NCBI GenBank assembly: GCA_903913365.1
Contig: CAIWKW010000144.1
Coordinates: 1 to 19,539, forward strand
Direction: 5' to 3'
DNA: 19,539 nt
Origin: Candidatus Doudnabacteria bacterium
Lineage (GTDB): Bacteria > Patescibacteriota > Doudnabacteria > UBA920
Shown piece by piece: positions 1-6,698 of this stretch (position 1 is its first letter; each line of letters starts with the position of its first letter). The translations under genes and the position numbers were made by a program. The notes under the pieces were generated by a model. The model was given only the letters and a program-made list of their open reading frames with translations. It did not search any database and was not told the DNA's origin.

Positions 1-1216
1 TTGCGTCGCCAAAAATATTATCGAGCTTTGCCTGATCCGGCTTATAAAAAGATTTAGCCGTAAGATTGGCAGCTGCAAAGACGCCAATGTCCGGGTCCTG
101 AACTTGCAAAGAAATTAAATCTTTTCTGGATGAAGGGTGTTTGCTTTTGGCATAAAAAGTGTCCAGCGATGACTTGCTAGACAAAAACTTTAAAAAATTC
201 CAGGCAGCGGTTGGATTTTTGCTCTGACTGCTGACAACTTCACCCCAATAGTTGGCAAAATTCACCGAGGGATCGGTCAAATTTGGTTGGGGAACAGGTG
301 CAACATCAAAATTTAAATTCGGATTTTTTTGCTTAATTGTGTCCGCTGTATAGGAATAATTATACAAAAACGCCGCCCTGCCGTTGCTAAAAGCATCAAT
401 GGAGTAATCGCTGCGGGTATTCCAATTGTAATTAGGGCTGGAAGGGTTGGCAAAAGAAGTGTAAAAAGTTAAAGCATCCAACCCCGGATAGGAAGTGATG
501 TTGTTTTGCTGAACCGGCTGGCCAAAAGTTGCCTGACTGCCGTCGGAAGAAAAAGGCGCCGCTCCCTTTTGCAACATAAACAAATAAAGCATGTCCACGC
601 CTCTATTAACATTGGCATTGGTACCCATAGCTAAACCTGAAAGTGTAAAATATCCCGTGGAATCGGACCTTCGTATGATTTTTACATCCGCGGCAAGTTC
701 GTCCCAAGTTTTAGGCGGAGTGGCAATTTTTGCGCTGCCCAAAATATCCTTGTTATAAAAAAGGCTCAGAGAATCCACATATAAAGGAACACCGTAAACT
801 TTCTGATCTTTGGTAAAATCATTTACAGCCACATCCACAAAGGCATCTTTGTAATCTTTATAGCTAAAAACGGAAGCCGGGGCAGCTGTTGCCTTATCCG
901 CATATTTTGGCAGCCAGGAATTATTTATTACGTAAATATCCGGGCCCGTGCCGGAAGCCAAGGCATTTAATAAATCATTTTCGTAAGTTGTAATATCTTT
1001 TTTGGTATAAACAATCTGAACGTTGGAACTTTTTGACTGATATGCGGTAATTAATGGCTGTAGGCTTTCACTGTTATCAAACGGCCCCCAAACATTTAGG
1101 ATAACCTGTTTGGTTTGAGCTGTCCCTCCGCCGCCGCCGCAACCGGCAGCCAATAAAGCAACCCCGATTATGGCAAAGAGTAATTTTAATTTAACGGCTT
1201 GTTTTTTTATTTTCAT
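1..1216 (-). CDS. Extracellular solute-binding lipoprotein (sugar-type ABC transporter), 3' end missing
   Basis: The reading frame is open from the ATG at 1216 to the window edge (405 codons), so the C-terminus is missing. Translation begins MKIKKQAVKL, followed by a hydrophobic stretch and the lipobox LLAAGC with Cys26 as the lipidation site, then a Gly-rich tether. The mature part has features of family 1 solute-binding proteins: VWGPFDN near the start, GTGPDIYVINNSWL, VYGVPLYVDSLSLFYNKDIL, PKTWDEL, and a late AAWNFLKFLSS segment. By family knowledge it would be anchored outside the membrane and deliver a sugar or other small solute to a permease; no permease or ATPase gene is visible, and they may lie beyond the edge. 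It starts 17 bp after the galU stop, so the two are probably cotranscribed. No Shine-Dalgarno sequence is seen. The family call is strong; the ligand is unknown. Confidence 0.9.
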   Translation of the reverse strand, partial: MKIKKQAVKLKLLFAIIGVALLAAGCGGGGGTAQTKQVILNVWGPFDNSESLQPLITAYQSKSSNVQIVYTKKDITTYENDLLNALASGTGPDIYVINNSWLPKYADKATAAPASVFSYKDYKDAFVDVAVNDFTKDQKVYGVPLYVDSLSLFYNKDILGSAKIATPPKTWDELAADVKIIRRSDSTGYFTLSGLAMGTNANVNRGVDMLYLFMLQKGAAPFSSDGSQATFGQPVQQNNITSYPGLDALTFYTSFANPSSPNYNWNTRSDYSIDAFSNGRAAFLYNYSYTADTIKQKNPNLNFDVAPVPQPNLTDPSVNFANYWGEVVSSQSKNPTAAWNFLKFLSSKSSLDTFYAKSKHPSSRKDLISLQVQDPDIGVFAAANLTAKSFYKPDQAKLDNIFGDA

Positions 1217-1233
1217 ATTTTTCTAAAATTCAT

Positions 1234-2130
1234 TTAGACTTTTAGCTTCTTTAAATAGTCCCTGAATTGGTCTTTCAAATCTTCATGTTTTAGGCCGTAT
1301 TCCACAACGGTTTTTAAATATTCCAGCTTGCTGCCGCAGTCTCTAAAAATTCCGCCTTTAATTTCAGCTGCTAAACATTTTTTTTGCCTCTCGAGCAAAA
1401 TATTCACCGCATCCACATAAACCAATTCTCTTGGGGTATTTTCCACCTCAAGCCGCCTCATGGATTCTTCTATGGCGTTGAACATCTCCGGATCGTATAC
1501 CGCGCCGCCAATTATAGCGTAATCGGAGTCTATCATTCCGGGACCGGGTTTTTCCACCATGCTGCTTATTTCTAAAATTCCATTTTCAATTTCTTTACCG
1601 CCTGCATAACCGTAACGCTTGTAGTCCTCGTCTTTATTCATCCTAATACTTGCCAACACCGCGGAAGGGCTGTGTTTTTCGTATGCGGCAACCAATTGCT
1701 GACAGCGAGTGGGTGAAGCATCTACAAATTCATCTCCCCACAAAACCACAAACGGCTCATTGCCCACAATGTCCCGGGCGTTCCAAATCGGCGTGGCATT
1801 GCCAAGCGGACCCTTTTGCCTAACGTAATAAAAATTTGCGAGATTAGCGATTCTTCTTATTTCTTCCAAAGCCTCGTATTTACCCGACTCTTCAAGCCTT
1901 TTTTCCAGTTCAAACGGATAATCAAAATGATCCTCAATACTGCGCTTGGACCATCCGGTAACAATGATGATGTCTTCAATTCCGGCCGAGACCGCGTCTT
2001 CCACTACATACTGAATAATCGGCTTATCCACTATGGGAAGCATTTCTTTTGGCTGGGCTTTAGTGGCAGGTAAAAACCTGGTTCCGTAACCAGCCGCGGG
2101 AATAATAGCTTTTCTAATCTTTTTATTCAT
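1234..2130 (-). CDS. galU: UTP--glucose-1-phosphate uridylyltransferase
   Basis: 298 aa, the normal length for bacterial GalU. It makes UDP-glucose from UTP and glucose-1-phosphate in the cytoplasm, feeding glycan and glycolipid synthesis. The nucleotide-binding signature GYGTRFLPATKAQPKEMLPI sits at residues 14-33. Further family blocks are GPLGNATPIWNAR, the VLWGDEF segment with the metal-binding Asp, SSMVEKPGPG and the FRDCGSKLEYLK segment near the C-terminus. All expected blocks are present, so it should be active. It lies 51 bp downstream of a TrmB-type regulator and 17 bp upstream of a sugar-type binding lipoprotein. A -10 box (TATAAT, 2137-2142) is placed so that transcription would start at the ATG itself. 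No Shine-Dalgarno sequence is present. Confidence 0.95.
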   Translation of the reverse strand: MNKKIRKAIIPAAGYGTRFLPATKAQPKEMLPIVDKPIIQYVVEDAVSAGIEDIIIVTGWSKRSIEDHFDYPFELEKRLEESGKYEALEEIRRIANLANFYYVRQKGPLGNATPIWNARDIVGNEPFVVLWGDEFVDASPTRCQQLVAAYEKHSPSAVLASIRMNKDEDYKRYGYAGGKEIENGILEISSMVEKPGPGMIDSDYAIIGGAVYDPEMFNAIEESMRRLEVENTPRELVYVDAVNILLERQKKCLAAEIKGGIFRDCGSKLEYLKTVVEYGLKHEDLKDQFRDYLKKLKV

Positions 2131-2136
2131 ATGCTT

Positions 2137-2142
2137 ATTATA
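2137..2142 (-). promoter_or_regulatory. -10 box of galU, placed for a leaderless transcript
   Basis: The minus strand reads TATAAT here. With the usual 6-nt gap to the start site, +1 falls on position 2130, the A of the galU ATG. No good -35 is seen 16-18 bp upstream, so the call rests on the -10 and its position. galU may also be read from the upstream regulator gene. Confidence 0.5.
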
Positions 2143-2181
2143 CTACAAAATAGTTTTTTTATCTCTATCTAAAAATTCGAC

Positions 2182-2913
2182 TTAGCTTAAGGAAAGTTGC
2201 CACATGGCCTCAAATAAAAACTTAAAAGCCTGAGCTATTTCCGGGCTCTGCAAACTAACAGTAAAATATTCCTTGGAAACCGAAGTAATTAAAACTCGAT
2301 TACCAAAAATTCCAATGTCCACGTTAAATGGCAAGAATTGTGCGGGCATGCGTTTAACTTTTCTAAAAGGACCAGTGACTTTACTTTGATATTCCTTGCC
2401 TTGCTCGCTGTCATCCACCAATTCCCGCATAAAAAAATTCGGACCCAAAGTGGCCAAATCCATTTTCCGAAAAGTCCTTTGGAAAACTTCTTGGGAAAGT
2501 TTGATTGTGCTCATATACAAAACTTCGCCCTTAATTGCGAATGATTCATCATAAGCAATGTCCAAATTTTCCTTGCCCTCATAAATCATTACACTGGGTT
2601 TGCCTTCCACCAATCCCAATAACGCTTCCAGTTGTGGCGCGGCGCTTTTTATTTCCTTTAGCCGCATTTCGGCTTCCGTAACCAACTTGCGAGGATGTTC
2701 CGGCGCGTAAAAAGTACGCCGATTTTTTAATAACCGGCTGGCCATACCTTTGGTGGCCAGCTGATTTAAAACCACATAAGCCGTAGGCCTTTTTATTTGT
2801 GCTTTTTTGGCAATTTCCAAAACCGTGGCTTCTTTTAACTCCAGCAAAGCCAAATAAACCGCGCTTTCTTTTTGGTCCAAACCAAGCTGTATCAATGTAT
2901 CTGTTATTTGCAT
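2182..2913 (-). CDS. TrmB-family transcriptional regulator (paralog 1)
   Basis: 243 aa. Residues about 5-75 form a winged helix-turn-helix of the TrmB type: LIQLGLDQKESAVYLALLEL, then EIAKKAQIKRPTAYVVLNQL as the recognition part, then a wing ending in RRTFYAPEHP. The remaining roughly 170 residues match the effector-like domain common in these proteins (VMIYEGKENLDIAYDES and a C-terminal IAQAFKFLFEAMWQL). TrmB proteins are known mainly as sugar-responsive regulators of transport operons in archaea; in CPR genomes they are numerous and largely uncharacterised. Here the gene lies upstream of galU and a solute-binding lipoprotein on the same strand, which fits control of sugar uptake, but that is inference. 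A second member lies at 14785-15552. Its promoter would give a leaderless mRNA. Confidence 0.85.
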   Translation of the reverse strand: MQITDTLIQLGLDQKESAVYLALLELKEATVLEIAKKAQIKRPTAYVVLNQLATKGMASRLLKNRRTFYAPEHPRKLVTEAEMRLKEIKSAAPQLEALLGLVEGKPSVMIYEGKENLDIAYDESFAIKGEVLYMSTIKLSQEVFQRTFRKMDLATLGPNFFMRELVDDSEQGKEYQSKVTGPFRKVKRMPAQFLPFNVDIGIFGNRVLITSVSKEYFTVSLQSPEIAQAFKFLFEAMWQLSLS

Positions 2914-2919
2914 ACCTTA

Positions 2920-2948
2920 TGTATATGCCGATTTTTTAATTCTGTCAA
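2920..2948 (-). promoter_or_regulatory. Sigma70-type promoter of TrmB paralog 1
   Basis: On the minus strand TTGACA (2943-2948) is separated by exactly 17 bp from TATACA (2920-2925). The expected +1 is 2913, the first base of the ATG, so the mRNA would have no leader. The -35 box is one arm of the inverted repeat at 2943-2959. Confidence 0.75.
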
Positions 2949-2959
2949 TATTTTTGACA
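2943..2959. promoter_or_regulatory. Inverted repeat TGTCA-N7-TGACA over the -35 box
   Basis: The arms TGTCA (2943-2947) and TGACA (2955-2959) flank an AT-only spacer and cover the -35 box of the regulator gene. The position fits an autoregulatory operator. A similar repeat with an 8-bp spacer lies in front of the second TrmB-type gene (15604-15621). In both cases one arm is also the -35 box, so part of the likeness is expected. Confidence 0.4.
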
Positions 2960-3018
2960 TCTTATAAATTTAAATTGCAAAAATTCTTTATTTTAAGCAT
3001 ATTTTTAAGTTATATTTA

Positions 3019-3047
3019 TTGACATATTAATATATTTATGCTATATT
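3019..3047 (+). promoter_or_regulatory. Extended -10 sigma70 promoter of plus-strand island 1
   Basis: TTGACA (3019-3024), a 17-bp spacer, then TGcTATATT with the hexamer at 3042-3047. This is a perfect -35, a 5/6 -10 and an extended TGn element. Transcription would start near 3054, about 77 nt before the ATG at 3131. Confidence 0.8.
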
Positions 3048-3130
3048 CATATGTTATTTCAAAGTCAGATAAGAAATAACCTTGCCCGCGCTTTTGTGGC
3101 AAGCACACTGACACCCCAAAAGGAGGGGCT

Positions 3131-3457
3131 ATGACAAAGAAAGAATATAGAGAATACAAAGCTAAAGAAATATCTGTGCTGGGAATAATCACCATGGGTT
3201 GTTTTTCTCTTCCTATGGGTATCCATGGAATGTTCACTTGGCAACACAACAGCGATTGGTGCACAAAACTAAGGGTGATGCATCAGCTTAGTGAAGACCC
3301 TTTTGTGGTCGCCTCGCTGGCTCCAATGTTGTTCTTTATCGGAGTACTCATAGGAGTACTAGACAAAGAGATGTCCCCAATCACATTGTTTTTTTGGCTC
3401 ATGGCGTGCCTATTCTTCGGACTCGGCATGTGGAACATCGTTTCGGCATTCTTGTGA
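3131..3457 (+). CDS. Small three-helix membrane protein of unknown function
   Basis: 108 aa, not recognised as a known family. A charged, probably cytoplasmic N-terminus (MTKKEYREYKAKE) is followed by three likely membrane segments at about residues 14-34, 59-77 and 83-106. The loop after the first holds several polar residues and one Cys (HNSDWCTK). The start is supported by a strong Shine-Dalgarno sequence (aaaggagg) a few bases upstream and by a near-consensus promoter about 80 bp further up. The leader contains cttgcc...ggcaag, and a cccc...gggg pair that puts the Shine-Dalgarno sequence in a loop. The gene faces away from the TrmB-type gene and starts an island that ends with a terminator at 3771. 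Expression signals are much stronger than those of the minus-strand neighbours, which suggests transfer or a special expression class. No function can be assigned. Confidence 0.75.
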   Translation: MTKKEYREYKAKEISVLGIITMGCFSLPMGIHGMFTWQHNSDWCTKLRVMHQLSEDPFVVASLAPMLFFIGVLIGVLDKEMSPITLFFWLMACLFFGLGMWNIVSAFL

Positions 3458-3468
3458 CTGACTCACGC

Positions 3469-3503
3469 TGGGAGGTGACGCGCCGTACCGGCCGCCCCTC
3501 CCA
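3469..3503 (+). other. GC-rich stem-loop after the membrane-protein gene
   Basis: TGGGAGG (3469-3475) pairs with CCTCCCA (3497-3503) around a GC-rich 21-nt loop containing cggccg. It begins 11 bp after the stop codon at 3457. There is no immediate T-run (tttttt comes about 20 nt later), so it is more likely a processing or stabilising hairpin, or part of the next gene's leader, than a classical terminator. Confidence 0.5.
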
Positions 3504-3509
3504 CGCATC

Positions 3510-3572
3510 TTAGACTGATTCCTTTTTTAGGCTTTGATTCGACATCGAAGTCTAAAAATAGAGACAGTCTAA
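3510..3572 (+). promoter_or_regulatory. Structured 5' leader of the 56-aa gene
   Basis: An outer 8-bp helix (ttagactg 3510-3517 with cagtctaa 3565-3572) encloses a symmetric 6x6 internal loop and an inner helix of 14 uninterrupted pairs, including two G-U pairs (3524-3537 with 3545-3558), capped by ttcgaca. The 3' side of the outer helix runs directly into the Shine-Dalgarno aaaggag (3571-3577) and overlaps its first two bases. This could be a translation-control element, a processing site or an mRNA stabiliser. It matches no riboswitch class I recognise. Confidence 0.6.
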
Positions 3573-3583
3573 AGGAGCAATTT

Positions 3584-3754
3584 GTGAAGAATAACAATGA
3601 CGGCAAGCAAGAAGAGAAAACCCCAATCGGCTCACCGAAGTCTGATTTGGAATTCGTCCTCGATGACAAAGGAAAGCCAATGGATGTAATTTGCCGAAAA
3701 GACGGTAAACCCATTGAACCAGACTCGGTCGATCCATTGCCCGAACAACCGTAA
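3584..3754 (+). CDS. 56-aa hydrophilic small protein, GTG start
   Basis: The frame starts at GTG 3584, seven bases after the Shine-Dalgarno aaaggag (3571-3577), and ends at TAA 3752-3754. The translation begins MKNNNDGKQEEKTPIG and ends EPDSVDPLPEQP. It has no membrane segment, one Cys (about residue 37) and a charged middle part with the partly repeated phrases DDKGKPMDVI and RKDGKPIEPD, each a turn-like KGKP or DGKP. That repeat suggests a small beta-hairpin domain. It is the second gene of island 1 and is followed 17 bp later by a strong terminator. No family is recognised. The start signal, the leader and the fit before a terminator make a real gene likely despite its size. Confidence 0.65.
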   Translation: MKNNNDGKQEEKTPIGSPKSDLEFVLDDKGKPMDVICRKDGKPIEPDSVDPLPEQP

Positions 3755-3770
3755 ACAGACTGCACGCACA

Positions 3771-3815
3771 AGAACGGCCATCGCTGCGCGATGGCCGTTC
3801 TCTTGTATTTTATTA
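3771..3815 (+). terminator. Intrinsic terminator ending island 1
   Basis: A perfect 14-bp stem (agaacggccatcgc 3771-3784 with gcgatggccgttct 3788-3801) with a 3-nt loop is followed by a T-rich tail (tcttgtattttatt). It ends transcription from the plus-strand island just before the tail-to-tail comM gene. Confidence 0.9.
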
Positions 3816-5318
3816 TTCTGTTTTTGGCCGGTACTGAATGGCTTCCGCCAAATGGCCAAGCGCAATGTTTTCCTGACCGGCCAAGTCGGCAATGGTGCGG
3901 GAGACTTTTAAAATCCGGTGGAGCGAGCGGCCGGAAAAATTATACTGCTTCATGGCCGATTTAAGAAGCAATTGCTCCTGTTCCCCCAAAATACAGTAAG
4001 CTTTTAAATCAATTAATGACATTTCGCTGTTTGTCTTACTTTTGCCAAAACGAGTCTGCTGGACAGCTCTGGCCTTTTGTACTCTTTGTTTAATGCTCTC
4101 TGAGCTTTCAGCGACATGAGTGCCAACCATTTTTTCATATGGTAGACGCAACACTTCCACGTGCAAATCTATTCTGTCGAGCAAAGGGCCGGAAATTTTT
4201 TTCTGATATTTAAAAATTTGCCCGGGGCTGCAAACGCATTTTTTTGCCGAATCGCCCAAATAGCCGCAGGGGCAGGGATTTTGCGCTGCCACCAAAGTAA
4301 ATTTAGCCGGAAAATTAAAACTGCCCCGGGCCCGCGAAACCGAAACCACCCCGTCTTCCAGCGGCTGTCTTAAAGCTTCAAGTACGTTTCTGGGAAATTC
4401 CGGAAATTCATCCAAAAACAAAATTCCACGGTGCGACAAAGTTATTTCCCCGGGCTTGGGATTTGCCCCTCCGCCAACCAATGCAACGTTAGAAGTGGTG
4501 TGGTGGGGGCTTCTTACCGGACGGCTTACCACGAAACTGCCCGTAAGCTTTCCGGCAATGCTGTAAATTTTGGTTAATTCCAAAGCTTCTTCCAAACTTA
4601 AATCCGGCAGTATTCCGGCCATGGCCCGCGCAAGCAGTGTTTTTCCGCTTCCCGGAGGTCCGATTAACAGAATATTATGGGCTCCCGCAGCGGCAATTTC
4701 CAAAGCTCTTTTTGCCGATTCCTGACCGGCCACATCTTTCATGTCCAGCGGCGCCTGCAAATTCTTTAAAACTTCCCTGGGCAATACTGTTTTCTCAACA
4801 CTCAGCTTATTAATATTCATTAAATGCCCCAGCAGCTGTTTTAAATTATCAACCGGATAAACCGAAACCCCGCTCACAAGAGCTGCCTCTTTTGCGTTGG
4901 CTCTGGGAACAAAAAGCTCCTTTAATTCCATTTTTTCCGCTTTGATGGCGGCAGCCAAAACACCGGGCACGGAGCGAAGCTGGCCGTCCAAAGACAATTC
5001 ACCCAAAAATATTTTTCCCTCGGTTTCAAAAAATACCTGTTCCGAAGCCATTAAAATTGCAAGCGCAATCGGTAAATCGAAATGCGTTCCCAGTTTCGGC
5101 ACATCGGCAGGAGCCAAGTTCACGGAGACCCGCGTGTCCGGATAACTGCAGCCGGAATTTTTTATTGCGGTCTTAACGCGCTCTCTGCTTTCCTGAACAG
5201 CGGTATCGGGCAAACCAACCACAATTGTGGCCGGAAGCCCGTTGGTAACATCCGCCTCTACCTCTATCGACTCGGCATCAAGGCCAATAACCGCTGCGCT
5301 TAAAACTTTGGAGATCAT
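3813..5318 (-). CDS. comM: ComM/YifB-type AAA+ protein (Mg-chelatase-like)
   Basis: 501 aa, the usual length for the family. In naturally transformable bacteria ComM is a hexameric helicase that promotes branch migration during integration of taken-up DNA; in others the role is unclear. Residues 1-165 form the N-terminal domain (LPDTAVQESRERVKTAI, then NLAPADVPKLGTHFDLPIAL). The AAA+ module has Walker A GPPGSGKT (220-227), Walker B ILFLDEF (299-305), and a Cys-rich loop (NPCPCGYLGDSAKKCVCSPG, 347-366). The C-terminal Mg-chelatase-type helical domain ends with SGRSLHRILKVSRTIADLAG. All ATPase motifs are intact. It is the last gene of a DksA-like/lspA/comM run, 65 bp after lspA, across a repeat-rich gap. 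No Shine-Dalgarno sequence is visible. Confidence 0.95.
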   Translation of the reverse strand: MISKVLSAAVIGLDAESIEVEADVTNGLPATIVVGLPDTAVQESRERVKTAIKNSGCSYPDTRVSVNLAPADVPKLGTHFDLPIALAILMASEQVFFETEGKIFLGELSLDGQLRSVPGVLAAAIKAEKMELKELFVPRANAKEAALVSGVSVYPVDNLKQLLGHLMNINKLSVEKTVLPREVLKNLQAPLDMKDVAGQESAKRALEIAAAGAHNILLIGPPGSGKTLLARAMAGILPDLSLEEALELTKIYSIAGKLTGSFVVSRPVRSPHHTTSNVALVGGGANPKPGEITLSHRGILFLDEFPEFPRNVLEALRQPLEDGVVSVSRARGSFNFPAKFTLVAAQNPCPCGYLGDSAKKCVCSPGQIFKYQKKISGPLLDRIDLHVEVLRLPYEKMVGTHVAESSESIKQRVQKARAVQQTRFGKSKTNSEMSLIDLKAYCILGEQEQLLLKSAMKQYNFSGRSLHRILKVSRTIADLAGQENIALGHLAEAIQYRPKTE

Positions 5319-5329
5319 AAAATGAATTT

Positions 5330-5406
5330 AAAAAAATGACAAAATTGAACAAAAATTAACTGCACGCCATTTTTGTCAATTTTTTAATTTTTATTATTTT
5401 TGTCAT
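5330..5406. repeat. Nested inverted repeat built on TGACAAAA / TTTTTGTCA units
   Basis: Left side: aatgacaaaattgaacaaaaat; right side: atttttgtcaa ... tttttgtcatt. The inner arms (ttgaacaaaaat with atttttgtcaa) flank a GC-richer core (ctgcacgcc); the outer arms (aatgacaaaa with ttttgtcatt) enclose it. The element covers the end of lspA, so its Asn/Lys-rich tail is encoded by the repeat. Related sequence flanks the REP-like element at 12235-12395. It may work as a weak terminator or attenuator between lspA and comM. Confidence 0.55.
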
Positions 5407-5824
5407 TAAAAATAAGCGGGCCAAACAAAAGCAAAACCATACCAGCAATTATATATCCGTCCGCCAGGTTGTATATTCCTGTCCACCTAAAAAAAGTAAT
5501 ATAAACAAAGTCTCTAACATACCCCAGCGCTATGCGTTCACCTATGTTTAGAGCGGCACCGGTAAGAATTAAAACCCAGGCTAATTTTTCAACTGCTGAA
5601 AACAAATTTCTTCGAATCGCAACATAATAGACAATGCCGCCAAAAGCCAAAGTGTAAATTACATACATAATCAAAAACGGAACAGGCAAGCTAAAAGCAA
5701 ACTGATAATTTCTAAAAACATTTGGCGCCAGGCATTTGAATGTCTGGTCAAAAAAAATCAGCAATAAAAAAACCAACGGCCATATAAGGACCCCTGGTTT
5801 TTTAAATTTTCGTTGGGTAAGCAT
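5384..5824 (-). CDS. lspA: Lipoprotein signal peptidase (signal peptidase II), divergent
   Basis: 146 aa, near the usual 150-165. It would cleave prolipoproteins before the lipidated Cys, such as the lipoprotein at 1-1216. Four membrane segments are visible (about 12-26, 48-70, 80-95 and 117-137). Conserved elements: FDQTFK (25-30, matching DQxxK), QFAFS (41-45), ALNIGER (91-97), VRDF with Asp105, and NLADGYI with Asp122. Asp105 and Asp122 match the two catalytic aspartates. The usual NxxDR motif reads NIGER, with Glu96 in place of Asp. The last residues (NDKNNKN) are encoded by the repeat that follows. It starts 23 bp after the DksA-like gene and is probably cotranscribed. Confidence 0.85.
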   Translation of the reverse strand: MLTQRKFKKPGVLIWPLVFLLLIFFDQTFKCLAPNVFRNYQFAFSLPVPFLIMYVIYTLAFGGIVYYVAIRRNLFSAVEKLAWVLILTGAALNIGERIALGYVRDFVYITFFRWTGIYNLADGYIIAGMVLLLFGPLIFNDKNNKN

Positions 5825-5847
5825 TTCGGTAAATTTGGCGCCAAAGT

Positions 5848-6180
5848 TTATAGAGCCTTATCCGCCCAAGGCATAACTTTTAATCTTTCTTCGGAAATCT
5901 CTTTACCTTCGTCATCAATACCATAACTGCCGTCTTCAATTTTTGCCAAAGCTTTTTCAATTTTTGCCAAGTCGGCTTTTACTGCGGCGTCTATATCCTG
6001 GTTTACCTCGTCGCTTTCAATTTCCTGAACCTGTGAATCTAAATCGTCTCCAAGTTCCGTATGGGAAGGAACTCCTGCCAAATCTCCCTGCAATTTTTCC
6101 TTTTCCACAAGCAAAGCTCGCTTCATTTCGCTTACGAACTCGGGGCTCAAATGGGTGTGTTGATTATTATTTCCTGTCAT
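5848..6180 (-). CDS. DksA/TraR-family protein lacking the zinc-finger cysteines
   Basis: 110 aa. The N-terminal two-thirds is an acidic helical region (MKRALLVEKEKLQGDLAGV ... DSQVQEIESDEVNQDIDAAVKADLAKIEKALAKIEDGSYGI) typical of the DksA/TraR/YocK coiled-coil. The C-terminal segment GIDDEGKEISEERLKVMPWADKAL aligns with the family's zinc finger (CxxCGxxIxxxRLxAxPxAxxC), but every Cys is replaced, so zinc cannot be bound in the usual way. DksA proteins act in the RNA polymerase secondary channel, usually with ppGpp. Whether this one binds polymerase is inference. It leads the run to lspA (23 bp) and comM, with its own promoter at 6213-6241. No Shine-Dalgarno sequence is seen. Confidence 0.8.
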   Translation of the reverse strand: MTGNNNQHTHLSPEFVSEMKRALLVEKEKLQGDLAGVPSHTELGDDLDSQVQEIESDEVNQDIDAAVKADLAKIEKALAKIEDGSYGIDDEGKEISEERLKVMPWADKAL

Positions 6181-6212
6181 AGTATTAAAATTATTTTTTC
6201 AAAGATGCCGTA

Positions 6213-6241
6213 ATTATAACGGACTTATTATTTTTAAGCAA
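6213..6241 (-). promoter_or_regulatory. Promoter of the DksA-like/lspA/comM run
   Basis: On the minus strand TTGCTT (6236-6241), a 17-bp spacer, then a perfect TATAAT (6213-6218). +1 is near 6206, about 26 nt before the ATG. The -35 overlaps the end of the upstream RNA's terminator, so the two units are tightly packed. Confidence 0.6.
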
Positions 6242-6263
6242 AAAAAATAGCGCCCTGCGGCGC
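6240..6263 (-). terminator. Intrinsic terminator of the 6240-6692 RNA
   Basis: On the minus strand GCGCC-GCAG-GGCGC (6263-6250) is followed within two bases by eight T residues (6247-6240). A longer competing pairing exists: agcgcc about 40 nt upstream can pair with the same ggcgct. Confidence 0.8.
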
Positions 6264-6647
6264 CCAATAAATGAATATAGTGGCGGCAAAGGCGCTATAT
6301 AACCCGATATCGATCGGCAACGTACCACACAATTTACATTGTGTAGCAGGCTGCACTCTGTCGAACCAGGCCTTCTCCAACGACTGCTGGAGAGAAGCGT
6401 CTGAATCCCAATCTAATGTCAAACTACACTTCAAACTTCTCTTGTGGTGATTTAACACCTAACATAATGACTATATTTTATTTTGAAATATAATCCTTAA
6501 CCGTCCGTGAGGATAGGTTAATCTACATATTTTTGTTTTTGTTTTTCATACAGCCTAGATTGGATAGGCTATGACGAGAAGTTTAAAGGAATCCTGCTTT
6601 CAATTTTCTAAAGGCAGATTTCCTTTGTTTAGTTTGACCTGCTAAAT

Positions 6648-6659
6648 TTTTAAAGAGCT
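6648..6659 (-). promoter_or_regulatory. boxA-like antitermination element
   Basis: The minus strand reads AGCTCTTTAAAA, 10 of 12 matching the E. coli rrn boxA TGCTCTTTAACA, and lies about 35-45 nt after the predicted start site. In rRNA leaders boxA loads NusB/NusE to keep polymerase on long untranslated transcripts. No rRNA gene follows here. Confidence 0.5.
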
Positions 6660-6698
6660 TTTTGTTTCAGAACTTGTCCACACCTTTACTGTATATTC

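Larger units (their letters stand above)
6240..6692 (-). ncRNA. Candidate structured non-coding RNA of about 450 nt with boxA-like leader
   Basis: A consensus promoter (6699-6727) and an intrinsic terminator (6240-6263) define a transcript with no convincing gene inside. Near its 5' end lies a boxA-like AGCTCTTTAAAA (6648-6659). Hairpins in minus-strand order: a long imperfect stem at 6626-6585 (aaaggaa ... ttccttt); agccta/taggct at 6570-6552; ttaacc/ggttaa at 6521-6497; a bulged cttctctcca/tggagaag stem near 6395-6371; a perfect 7-bp acacaat/attgtgt stem with a GUAA (GNRA-type) loop at 6344-6327; and ccgat/atcgg at 6317-6304. I do not recognise it as RNase P RNA, tmRNA, 6S, SRP RNA or rRNA. 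A long leader for the DksA-like gene is possible, but that gene has its own promoter after the terminator. Confidence 0.6.

Noticed and set aside
3016..3264. Minus-strand frames of 60-82 codons opposite the 108-aa gene
   Set aside because: They overlap the promoter, Shine-Dalgarno and start of the plus-strand gene, and have no start signals of their own.
6320..6400. A tmRNA-like phrase (minus strand ctggttcgacag), raising a tmRNA or permuted tmRNA
   Set aside because: Only about 130 nt follow before the terminator, no tag frame, no acceptor stem and no T-arm with CCA are found.
6234..6458. A 74-codon minus-strand frame with a GTG start inside the non-coding RNA region
   Set aside because: It has no Shine-Dalgarno, its codons run straight through the RNA hairpins and end in the terminator T-run, and the peptide has no family look.
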